A stretch of 11,729 nucleotides of DNA, from contig CANTEO010000069.1 of assembly GCA_947652855.1 (NCBI GenBank), forward strand, positions 1 through 11,729, given 5' to 3'. Positions 5,584 to 11,729 of this stretch are shown here, piece by piece. The translations under genes and the position numbers were made by a program. Position 1 is the first letter of the stretch, and each line of letters begins with the position of its first letter. Source of the stretch: an uncultured Roseburia sp. (GTDB lineage Bacteria > Bacillota > Clostridia > Lachnospirales > Lachnospiraceae). Under the pieces are notes generated by a model. It was not told where the DNA came from. It searched no databases and saw only the letters and a list, made by a program, of their open reading frames with translations.

Positions 5584-7089
5584 ATGGCAAAGTACGTGAT
5601 GGCTTTGGATGCCGGGACGACGAGCAGCCGCTGCATTCTCTTCAATGAAAAAGGGGAAGTCAAAAGCATGGCGCAGAAAGAGTTCACGCAGTATTTCCCA
5701 AAGCCGGGATGGGTGGAGCATGACGCGAACGAGATTTGGTCGTCGCAGCTTGGCGTCGCGGTGGAGGCGATGCAGAAAATCGGGGCGTCCGCGGCGGACA
5801 TAGCGGCCCTTGGGATTACCAATCAGCGGGAGACGGTGATCGTATGGGACAGGCAGACAGGAGAGCCGGTCTGTCCCGCAATTGTGTGGCAGTGCCGCAG
5901 GACGGCGGAATTTTGCGACAGCCTGCGAAAAAAGGGGCGCATGGAGACCTACCGCCAAAAAACCGGCTTACTGATTGACGCTTATTTTTCGGCGTCAAAG
6001 CTAAAGTGGATCCTGGATCATGTGGAAGGCGCAAGGGAGCGGGCGAAACGCGGGGAGCTGCTTTTTGGCACAGTGGATTCCTGGCTGATCTGGAAGCTGA
6101 CGAAGGGGGCGGTTCACGCGACAGACTATTCCAACGCCTCCCGGACGATGCTGTTTCACATTCATGACCTGACCTGGGATGCGGAGATTTTGGAGGAGCT
6201 TGACATTCCGGCGTGCATGCTGCCAGACGTAAAGCCGTCCAGCTATGTATACGGGATGACGGATCCGGCGTTTTTTGGCGGAGCGATCCCGATTGGCGGA
6301 GCGGCGGGCGATCAGCAGGCGGCTCTGTTTGGGCAGACGTGCTTTTCGGCGGGCGAGGCGAAGAACACCTATGGGACGGGCTGCTTTTTGCTGATGAACA
6401 CGGGAGAGCGGCCGGCGCGTTCAAAGAACGGGCTGATCACGACCATTGCCTGGGGCATAGACGGGAAAGTGAATTACGCGCTGGAAGGCTCTATTTTCGT
6501 GGCGGGCGCGGCCATTCAGTGGCTTAGGGACGAGCTGCGGCTGATTGACTGCGCGGCGGATTCGGAGGCGATGGCGCGAAACGTAAAAGACAGCAACGGG
6601 TGCTATGTGGTTCCGGCCTTCACGGGCCTTGGCGCGCCGCACTGGGATCCGTATGCGAGGGGGACGATTGTGGGGCTGACCCGCGGCGTCAACCGCTGCC
6701 ATATCGTCCGCGCCACGCTAGAGTCCATTGCATTCCAGGTGAATGACGTTTTGTCCGCCATGAAGTCGGATTCCGGAATGGGGCAAAATCTCTTGAAGGT
6801 GGACGGCGGCGCGAGCGCAAATGACTTTCTGATGCAGGCGCAGGCAGACTTGACGGGCGTTCCCGTGGAGCGGCCCAGGTGCGTGGAGACGACGGCCATG
6901 GGGGCGGCCTATCTGGCGGGCCTTGCCGTCGGCTATTGGAAGGATCGGGAGGAAGTGAAGAAGAACCGGGCGGTGGACCGGGTGTTTGACCCAAAGATTT
7001 TGGCGGCGGAGCGCGAGGAGAAGATCAGGGGCTGGAACAGGGCCGCAAGGCGTTCCTATGCTTGGGCGAAAGAGGGGGAGCTGCAATGA
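5584..7089 (+). CDS. glpK: Glycerol kinase
   Basis: Phosphorylates glycerol to sn-glycerol-3-phosphate with ATP in the cytoplasm, the entry step of glycerol catabolism. It has 501 aa, the usual length. FGGY-family features: phosphate-binding DAGTTSSR at 9-16, GWVEHD at 42-47, substrate residues R82/E83 in NQRET, catalytic base D243 in AAGDQQAALFGQ, and the second ATP motif KNTYGTGCFLL. A perfect AGGAGG (5569-5574) lies 9 bp before ATG. In many low-GC Gram-positives a histidine in an HFYG-type loop (H232 in Enterococcus) is phosphorylated by HPr. The matching position here is F230 in TDPAFFGG, so PTS control through that residue seems absent. It is one base downstream of the SDR stop and starts a block of glycerol genes. 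Confidence 0.97.
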   Translation: MAKYVMALDAGTTSSRCILFNEKGEVKSMAQKEFTQYFPKPGWVEHDANEIWSSQLGVAVEAMQKIGASAADIAALGITNQRETVIVWDRQTGEPVCPAIVWQCRRTAEFCDSLRKKGRMETYRQKTGLLIDAYFSASKLKWILDHVEGARERAKRGELLFGTVDSWLIWKLTKGAVHATDYSNASRTMLFHIHDLTWDAEILEELDIPACMLPDVKPSSYVYGMTDPAFFGGAIPIGGAAGDQQAALFGQTCFSAGEAKNTYGTGCFLLMNTGERPARSKNGLITTIAWGIDGKVNYALEGSIFVAGAAIQWLRDELRLIDCAADSEAMARNVKDSNGCYVVPAFTGLGAPHWDPYARGTIVGLTRGVNRCHIVRATLESIAFQVNDVLSAMKSDSGMGQNLLKVDGGASANDFLMQAQADLTGVPVERPRCVETTAMGAAYLAGLAVGYWKDREEVKKNRAVDRVFDPKILAAEREEKIRGWNRAARRSYAWAKEGELQ

Positions 7090-7105
7090 CGGTGGCATAT
7101 TGCGC

Positions 7106-7135
7106 TTGGAGAATGGGAACGCTTTGTGTTATAAT
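7106..7135 (+). promoter_or_regulatory. Extended -10 promoter upstream of the GlpA-like gene
   Basis: A perfect -10 TATAAT (7130-7135) is preceded by TGT (7127-7129), giving an extended -10. A weak -35 TTGGAG (7106-7111) lies 18 bp upstream. Transcription would start near 7142, leaving an untranslated leader of about 40 nt before ATG 7183. It sits in the 93-bp gap after glpK, the largest gap in the plus-strand series apart from the window start. Confidence 0.6.
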
Positions 7136-7182
7136 AGGGGCCGATTCACAAAAGCCGGCAAAAGAAGCGGAGGTCTGACAGA

Positions 7183-8667
7183 ATGTATGACGTAGTGATT
7201 ATTGGGGCGGGCGTGTCCGGTTGCGCGATCGCCAGGGAGCTTTCCAGATATCAGCTTGCGGTTTGCGTCGTGGAGAAAGAGGAGGACGTATGCTCTGGCA
7301 CATCCAAGGCCAACAGCGCGATTGTCCATGCCGGCTTTGACGCAAAAAGCGGGACGAAGAAGGCAAAGCTGAATGTAGAAGGCAGCGAAATGATGGAAAC
7401 GCTTTCGAAAGAGCTGGATTTTCCATTTAAGCGGAACGGCGCGCTGGTGGCGTGCCTGCATGAAAATGAGATTCCAAAGCTGCAGGAGCTTTTAAGGAGA
7501 GGGGAGGCAAACGGCGTAAAGGGCCTTCGTATCGTAAGGCGCGACGAGCTTCGCGCAATGGAGCCAAATCTTTCTGATCATGCGGCTGCGGCGCTCTATG
7601 CGCCCACGAGCGGGATTGTGTGCCCGTTTGGCATGAACCTTGCGTTTGCGGAGAATGCATTTGCAAACGGAGTGGAATTTTGGTTTGACACGGCAGTGAC
7701 TGGGCTTAAGAAGAATGCGGCGGGCAACTGGCTCCTAAAGACCAGTCAGGGGGATTTGGAAACGGCGTATGTCGTAAATGCGGCGGGCGTCCATGCGGAT
7801 ACGATTCACAATATGGCAAGCGAAAAAAAGCTTCACATTACGCCGCGCAGAGGGGAGTATTGCCTGTTAGACCGCGCGACGGAAGGGTTTGTGAAGCATA
7901 CGGTGTTCCGCCTTCCTGAAATTTACGGAAACGCCTCTGGGGCGCCTTCGGACGCGCCAAGCGCCGCGCGGTGTTATGGAAAGGGCGTGCTTGTCACGCC
8001 TACCGTGCATGGAAACACGCTGATTGGCCCAACCGCGCATGACATAGAGGATAAAGAAGGGACGGACACGACGCAGGAGGGCATAAGCGAGCTGCTGCAA
8101 AAAGCGGGGGAATCCATGAAGGGCCTTCCGCTGCATCAGGTCATCACCTCCTTTGCGGGCCTTCGCGCGCACGAGGACGGCTCCGACTTTGTGATCGGTG
8201 AGGCAGAGGACGCGAAGGGATTGATTGACTGCGCGGGAATTGAGTCTCCCGGCCTAACCAGCGCGCCCGCGATCGGAAAGATGGTGGCCGGCCTGATCCG
8301 GGATTTGGAGCATCCAAAGGAAAACCCGAAGTTCAATGGAACGCGGCGCGGCATCTTAGATCCGAAGAAGCTAAGCAAAGAAGCGTATGCGGCCTTGATT
8401 CGGGAGCAGCCTGCCTATGGGAATATCGTCTGCCGCTGTGAGTCTGTGACGGAAGGCGAGATTCTGGACGCGATTCGAAGGCCCCTGGGGGCGAAGTCGT
8501 TGGACGGCGTGAAACGAAGGGTCAGGGCCGGGATGGGACGCTGCCAGGGAGGGTTTTGCTCTCCGAAGCTGATTTTGCTTCTTGCCAGGGAATTGGGCGT
8601 GGACGCGTCAGAGGTCACAAAATCCGGCGCAGGCTCGGAATGCATCGCCAAAGCCTGCCCCAAGTGA
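7183..8667 (+). CDS. GlpA-like FAD oxidoreductase with BFD-like [2Fe-2S] domain
   Basis: Probable anaerobic glycerol-3-phosphate dehydrogenase catalytic subunit, oxidising glycerol-3-phosphate to dihydroxyacetone phosphate; 494 aa. N-terminal DAO fold (about 3-370) with FAD motif IGAGVSG (GxGxxG at 8-13), the SKANSAIVHAGFDA segment, and GVLVTPTVHGNTLIGPTA. The C-terminal BFD-like Fe-S domain (about 415-470) has C417-x-C419 and C454-x4-C459, the four ligands expected for a [2Fe-2S] cluster. The family also includes 2-hydroxyglutarate-type oxidases (LhgO), but position after glpK favours glycerol-3-phosphate. Compared with my memory of the family, about 17 extra residues rich in Ala, Ser, Pro and Gly lie at about 246-265. 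GAGGT lies upstream of the ATG. It has its own promoter candidate, and no membrane segment. Confidence 0.9.
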   Translation: MYDVVIIGAGVSGCAIARELSRYQLAVCVVEKEEDVCSGTSKANSAIVHAGFDAKSGTKKAKLNVEGSEMMETLSKELDFPFKRNGALVACLHENEIPKLQELLRRGEANGVKGLRIVRRDELRAMEPNLSDHAAAALYAPTSGIVCPFGMNLAFAENAFANGVEFWFDTAVTGLKKNAAGNWLLKTSQGDLETAYVVNAAGVHADTIHNMASEKKLHITPRRGEYCLLDRATEGFVKHTVFRLPEIYGNASGAPSDAPSAARCYGKGVLVTPTVHGNTLIGPTAHDIEDKEGTDTTQEGISELLQKAGESMKGLPLHQVITSFAGLRAHEDGSDFVIGEAEDAKGLIDCAGIESPGLTSAPAIGKMVAGLIRDLEHPKENPKFNGTRRGILDPKKLSKEAYAALIREQPAYGNIVCRCESVTEGEILDAIRRPLGAKSLDGVKRRVRAGMGRCQGGFCSPKLILLLARELGVDASEVTKSGAGSECIAKACPK

Positions 8668-8672
8668 AGAGG

Positions 8673-8695
8673 GGCGCGCGTATCCTTTGCGCGCC
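8673..8695 (+). other. Strong GC hairpin between the two flavoprotein genes
   Basis: GGCGCGC (8673-8679) pairs with GCGCGCC (8689-8695) around a 9-nt loop, and two G-U pairs can extend the base. It starts 6 bp after the GlpA-like stop. TTGGG follows instead of a T tract, so it is not a canonical terminator. It may act as an mRNA stability or processing element that sets the ratio of the two subunits. Confidence 0.5.
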
Positions 8696-8744
8696 TTGGG
8701 CGGCTTGCGGGAATACAGAGATGGAAAGGATAGAGGATGGGAGA

Positions 8745-10022
8745 ATGACGGAGTATGACATTGTCGTAATTGGCGGCGGCCCTGCGGGTTTGGCGGCGGC
8801 GGTTTCCGCTAAGAGAAATGGCGTGGATTCTATTCTGGTTTTGGAGCGGGACAGGGAGCTTGGCGGCATTTTGAATCAGTGCATCCACAACGGCTTTGGC
8901 CTCCATACATTTCAGGAGGAGCTGACCGGGCCGGAATACGCTCAGCGTTTTGTGGAGCGGCTTAAGGAGGAAGCGATAACGTATCGGTTAAATACCATGG
9001 CGCTTCGCGTTTCGAAAGAGAAGGAAGTGACGGCGTTAAACGGCGAAGACGGCATCCTTGAGGTTCGGGCAAAGGCCCTGATCCTCGCCATGGGCTGCAG
9101 GGAGCGGGCCAGAGGGGCCTTGCGCATCCCGGGTTACCGTCCGGCCGGCGTGTATTCCGCCGGCACGGCGCAGCGCTTAGTCAATATAGAGGGGCGCCTG
9201 CCTGGGCGAAAGGCCGTCATTTTAGGCTCCGGCGACATTGGCCTGATTATGGCGCGCCGCATGACGTTAGAGGGGGCGAAGGTGCAGGCCGTGGTGGAGC
9301 TGATGCCGTATTCCGGCGGCTTAAGGCGCAACATCGTGCAATGCCTGGATGACTTTCAGATACCCTTAAAGCTTAGCCACACTGTAGTGAGGGTGGAGGG
9401 CAAAAAACGGGTGGAGGGCGTCGTCATTGCCCAGGTGGATGAAAGCCGGAGGCCGATTCCAGGGACGGAAGAGCATTATGAATGCGACACATTGCTGCTT
9501 TCCTGCGGCCTGATACCGGAAAATGAATTGTCGAAGGGCATGGGCATTGAGCTTAGCCCCGTCACGGCAGGGCCTTTGGTAAACGAAAGGCTGGAGACGA
9601 GCAGGGGCGGCGTGTTTGCCTGCGGCAATGTGCTTCATGTGCATGATTTGGTGGATTTTGTGTCGGAGGAGGCGGCTCTTGCGGGTAAATATGCCGCCCA
9701 GTATGTAAAAGGCAGTCGGCGTCAGGGCGCTTCTGACGAAAAAGAGAGCGGCGTCCCTCTTATTGCAGGAGAGGGCGTGCGCTATACGGTTCCAAGCAGC
9801 ATTTGCCCCAAACGGATGGAGGGGCGTCAAACAGTCCGTTTCCGTGTGGGGGCAGTATATCGGGACTGCTGCGTTTCGGTCTATCTGAACGGTCGGAGGA
9901 TCCTGCGCAAGAAGCGTCCCATTGTGACGCCGGGGGAGATGGAAGAGATTTCTCTGAAAAAAGAAGAGCTGGCGGCGTTTCCTGACTTGTCCGGGATTAC
10001 CGTCAAGATTGAGGAGGCATAA
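8745..10022 (+). CDS. FAD/NAD(P)-binding oxidoreductase, second subunit of glycerol operon
   Basis: Pyridine nucleotide-disulfide-type flavoprotein, 425 aa. FAD-binding GGGPAG at 10-15, the LGGILNQCIHNGFG segment typical of this clostridial family, a second nucleotide-binding motif GSGDIG at 161-166, and the FAD-closing VFACGNVLHVHDLVDF near 290-305. It lacks a CxxC redox disulfide. It likely passes electrons between the GlpA-like protein's Fe-S domain and NAD(P) or another acceptor, as GlpB does in the E. coli GlpABC complex, although GlpB is not a close relative. I start at ATG 8745, after GAGGATGGGAG. An in-frame ATG at 8721 and an open frame reaching back to 8556 inside the previous gene lack support. 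The stop is 5 bp from the next start. Confidence 0.9.
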   Translation: MTEYDIVVIGGGPAGLAAAVSAKRNGVDSILVLERDRELGGILNQCIHNGFGLHTFQEELTGPEYAQRFVERLKEEAITYRLNTMALRVSKEKEVTALNGEDGILEVRAKALILAMGCRERARGALRIPGYRPAGVYSAGTAQRLVNIEGRLPGRKAVILGSGDIGLIMARRMTLEGAKVQAVVELMPYSGGLRRNIVQCLDDFQIPLKLSHTVVRVEGKKRVEGVVIAQVDESRRPIPGTEEHYECDTLLLSCGLIPENELSKGMGIELSPVTAGPLVNERLETSRGGVFACGNVLHVHDLVDFVSEEAALAGKYAAQYVKGSRRQGASDEKESGVPLIAGEGVRYTVPSSICPKRMEGRQTVRFRVGAVYRDCCVSVYLNGRRILRKKRPIVTPGEMEEISLKKEELAAFPDLSGITVKIEEA

Positions 10023-10027
10023 AAAGC

Positions 10028-10414
10028 GTGGAAGAAAAGGAATTGACTTGCATTGGCTGCCCAATGGGCTGCACGCTTCAGGTGAAGCTGGCGGAGGGGG
10101 CCGTGACGGAGGTGACGGGGAATATCTGCAGCCGCGGCAGCGCATATGCGAAAAAAGAAGTCTCAAATCCAACCAGGACCGTCACAAGCACGGTGCGTGT
10201 GGAAGGCGGCTGTTTTCCAGTGGCTCCTGTGAGGACGAAGGCGGACATTCCAAAAGGCAAGATATTTGAAGTGATGGACGCGCTTAAAAAAGTCCGGCTG
10301 CCCGCGCCGGTTTCGGCAGGCGACGTGGCGCTCCAAAATGCGGCCGGCACAGGCGTGGATGTGGTCGTGACAAAAGAGGTGCGCAGAAGCCAAGCCGTTG
10401 AAAAGCCGGCATGA
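10028..10414 (+). CDS. DUF1667 domain protein, four-cysteine partner of glycerol flavoproteins
   Basis: Small soluble protein, 128 aa, matching the DUF1667 family (COG3862 as I recall), which almost always follows GlpA-like and FAD/NAD oxidoreductase genes in Clostridia. It carries C8-x2-C11-x3-C15 and C34 (TCIGCPMGCTLQV, GNICSRG), a set able to bind an Fe-S cluster or zinc. The rest follows the family pattern: NPTRTVTSTVRVEGG, PVRTKADIPKGKIFEVMD, APVSAGDV. The start is GTG, with GAGGAGG at 10011-10017 10 bp upstream. The exact role is not established; a small electron-transfer or assembly subunit of the glycerol-3-phosphate oxidation complex is the reasonable inference. It is the last plus-strand gene before the hairpin. 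Confidence 0.88.
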   Translation: MEEKELTCIGCPMGCTLQVKLAEGAVTEVTGNICSRGSAYAKKEVSNPTRTVTSTVRVEGGCFPVAPVRTKADIPKGKIFEVMDALKKVRLPAPVSAGDVALQNAAGTGVDVVVTKEVRRSQAVEKPA

Positions 10415-10475
10415 GGAGCCTGCAGAATTCATTGCGGGCAAAAAGATTGAGCGGAAGAAAGATTCGATGCATCAT

Positions 10476-10518
10476 AAAACAGAGGGTGAATCAAGCTGTA
10501 TGATTCACCCTCTGTTTT
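10476..10518. terminator. Bidirectional intrinsic terminator
   Basis: AAAACAGAGGGTGAATCA (10476-10493) pairs perfectly with TGATTCACCCTCTGTTTT (10501-10518) over a 7-nt loop. A runs on the left arm and T runs on the right arm let it work in both directions. It lies 61 bp after the DUF1667 stop and 31 bp from the stop of the convergent flavodiiron gene. The rest of 10415-10549 shows nothing else. Confidence 0.9.
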
Positions 10519-10549
10519 GCTGATATGTGAGTTAGGATGCGGCCCGCCC

Positions 10550-11704
10550 CTATTTGCAGAGCTCATCTGCCAACGCGTCGATCATAGCCGCGCTCTCGTC
10601 ATTGAGCGCGGACATGATCTTGACTTCCGTGTCAAGGAAGGTCAGCGCCTTGCAGCCTTCGAGCATTTTCTTCATCGTCTTTGCGGCGGTTGGCGCCCAA
10701 GAGCCATTTTCTATCAGGGCGACGGTGCGCTTCTGATAATTCCGCTCGGTCAATTCCTGGATGAACTGGCGCATCTGCGGAAATACGTCATTGTTGTATG
10801 TTGTGGTGGCAAGCGCCAGCTTGCCGTAGCGGAACGCGTCTTCCACTGCCTCTGCCATGTCGCAGCGCGCAAGGTCGCTCACGGCCACTTTCGGGCATCC
10901 CTTTTTCTGCAGCTTTTCTGCGAGAAGCTCCACGGCTTTCTTTGTATGTCCGTATACGGAGGTATACGCAATCGTGACCCCTTCTGATTCCACGGAATAA
11001 GAGGACCATGTCTGGTAAAGCCCTAAGTAATAGCCCAGGTTCTCTTTTAAGATCGGGCCATGCAGCGGGCAGATCATCTGAATGTCTACGCTTGCGGCTT
11101 TTTTCAGCAGATTCTGCACCTGAACGCCAAATTTGCCCACGATCCCAAAATAGTAGCGGCGCGCTTCGCAGGCCCATTCCTCGTCTACGTCTAGGGCCCC
11201 GAATTTTCCGAAGCCGTCTGCGGAGAACAGCGCTTTGTCCAGGGAGTCGTACGTCACGATCACTTCCGGCCAATGTACCATTGGCGCGGTCAGGAAAGTC
11301 AGGGTGCGCGCGCCAAGCGAGAGCGTGTCCCCGTCTTTGACGATAACCTGACGGTCCTTAAAGTCCGTGCCGAAAAATTGCGCCATCATGACGAATGCCT
11401 TTGCGCTGGCGACGATTTTCGTCTCTTTGTAAGCGTCCATGAACGCGGCGATGTTTGCGGAATGGTCAGGCTCCATATGCTGTATGATTAAATAATCCGG
11501 CTGACGGGATGCGACAGCCGTTTTGACGTTATTGAGCCATTCATCCTTAAAATGCGCGTCCACTGTGTCAAGCACGGCGATTTTCTCATCCAAGATGACG
11601 TAAGAATTGTATGCCATGCCGTTTTCCACGACATACTGGCCTTCAAACAGGTCAATCTCATGGTCATTGACGCCTACATATTGAATCGTATTGGTGATTT
11701 CCAT
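10550..11704 (-). CDS. fprA: FprA-type flavodiiron protein (A-type flavoprotein)
   Basis: Cytoplasmic flavodiiron protein, 384 aa, which reduces O2 to water and/or NO to N2O in anaerobes with electrons from rubredoxin or a related carrier. An N-terminal metallo-beta-lactamase-like domain (about 1-240) carries all seven diiron ligands: H76, E78, D80, H81 (HMEPDH), H144 (VHWPE), D163 (SADGFG) and H215 (PLHGP). A flavodoxin domain follows (about 243-384), with the FMN phosphate loop TSVYGHTKKA at 248-257. There is no rubredoxin or flavin-reductase extension, so it is the simple class A. The ribosome site AAAGGAGAG (11712-11720 on the minus strand) lies 7 bp before ATG. It converges on the glycerol operon across a shared terminator. 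Its promoter lies beyond the window end. Preference for O2 versus NO cannot be read from sequence. Confidence 0.95.
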   Translation of the reverse strand: MEITNTIQYVGVNDHEIDLFEGQYVVENGMAYNSYVILDEKIAVLDTVDAHFKDEWLNNVKTAVASRQPDYLIIQHMEPDHSANIAAFMDAYKETKIVASAKAFVMMAQFFGTDFKDRQVIVKDGDTLSLGARTLTFLTAPMVHWPEVIVTYDSLDKALFSADGFGKFGALDVDEEWACEARRYYFGIVGKFGVQVQNLLKKAASVDIQMICPLHGPILKENLGYYLGLYQTWSSYSVESEGVTIAYTSVYGHTKKAVELLAEKLQKKGCPKVAVSDLARCDMAEAVEDAFRYGKLALATTTYNNDVFPQMRQFIQELTERNYQKRTVALIENGSWAPTAAKTMKKMLEGCKALTFLDTEVKIMSALNDESAAMIDALADELCK

Positions 11705-11729
11705 GTTGATTCTCTCCTTTGCTGATTTT

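Noticed and set aside
8556..8744. Upstream extension of the second flavoprotein frame
   Set aside because: It would overlap the GlpA-like gene's Fe-S domain by over 100 bp. The FAD motif follows directly after ATG 8745, which has its own purine-rich site.
9366..10172. 268-codon open frame on the minus strand
   Set aside because: It lies fully antisense to the second flavoprotein and DUF1667 genes, both of which have clear family motifs. Its composition (many His, Pro, Arg) is that of a shadow of GC-rich coding DNA.
10476..10518. Possible insertion-sequence end or CRISPR-like repeat
   Set aside because: It is a single inverted repeat with a short loop and A/T flanks between convergent genes, so a bidirectional terminator explains it fully. 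No transposase or repeated units are nearby.

Overview
The window looks like chromosomal DNA of a strict or facultative anaerobe of the Clostridia, most likely a fairly GC-rich member of the Lachnospiraceae. This rests on family content: a Bce-type peptide transporter, an SPL-family radical SAM protein, a clostridial-type glycerol operon ending in a DUF1667 gene, and an FprA flavodiiron protein. Strong AGGAGG-type ribosome sites agree. It is an inference from gene content, not from a species marker.

Layout. Positions 1-329 hold the frame-broken 3' end of an unrecognised gene, an 18-bp perfect palindrome and a terminator-like hairpin. Positions 330-3064 encode a BceAB-type ABC transporter (ATPase, then a 10-TM FtsX-like permease with a large extracellular domain). 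No two-component system partner is visible. Positions 3075-5582 hold three tightly packed genes: an unrecognised cysteine-rich protein, a radical SAM protein of the spore photoproduct lyase (SPL) family, and a short-chain dehydrogenase. Positions 5584-10414 are a glycerol catabolic block: glpK, a GlpA-like flavoprotein with a BFD-like [2Fe-2S] domain, a second FAD/NAD-type oxidoreductase, and a four-cysteine DUF1667 protein. A perfect 18-bp-stem hairpin at 10476-10518 then separates this plus-strand series from the convergent fprA-type gene on the minus strand (10550-11704).

How the genes fit together. Glycerol is phosphorylated by GlpK. Glycerol-3-phosphate is probably oxidised to dihydroxyacetone phosphate by the GlpA-like protein, which hands electrons through its Fe-S domain to the second flavoprotein and perhaps the DUF1667 protein. 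The FprA protein is a separate transcription unit and would reduce O2 or NO.

The least explained part is the unknown gene / SPL-like radical SAM / SDR set. It sits without a gap over 10 bp between a peptide-resistance transporter and glpK. A GC-rich hairpin just inside the unknown gene may end or attenuate transcription coming from the transporter genes. A good extended -10 promoter lies between glpK and the GlpA-like gene, so the glycerol genes need not depend on upstream transcription.
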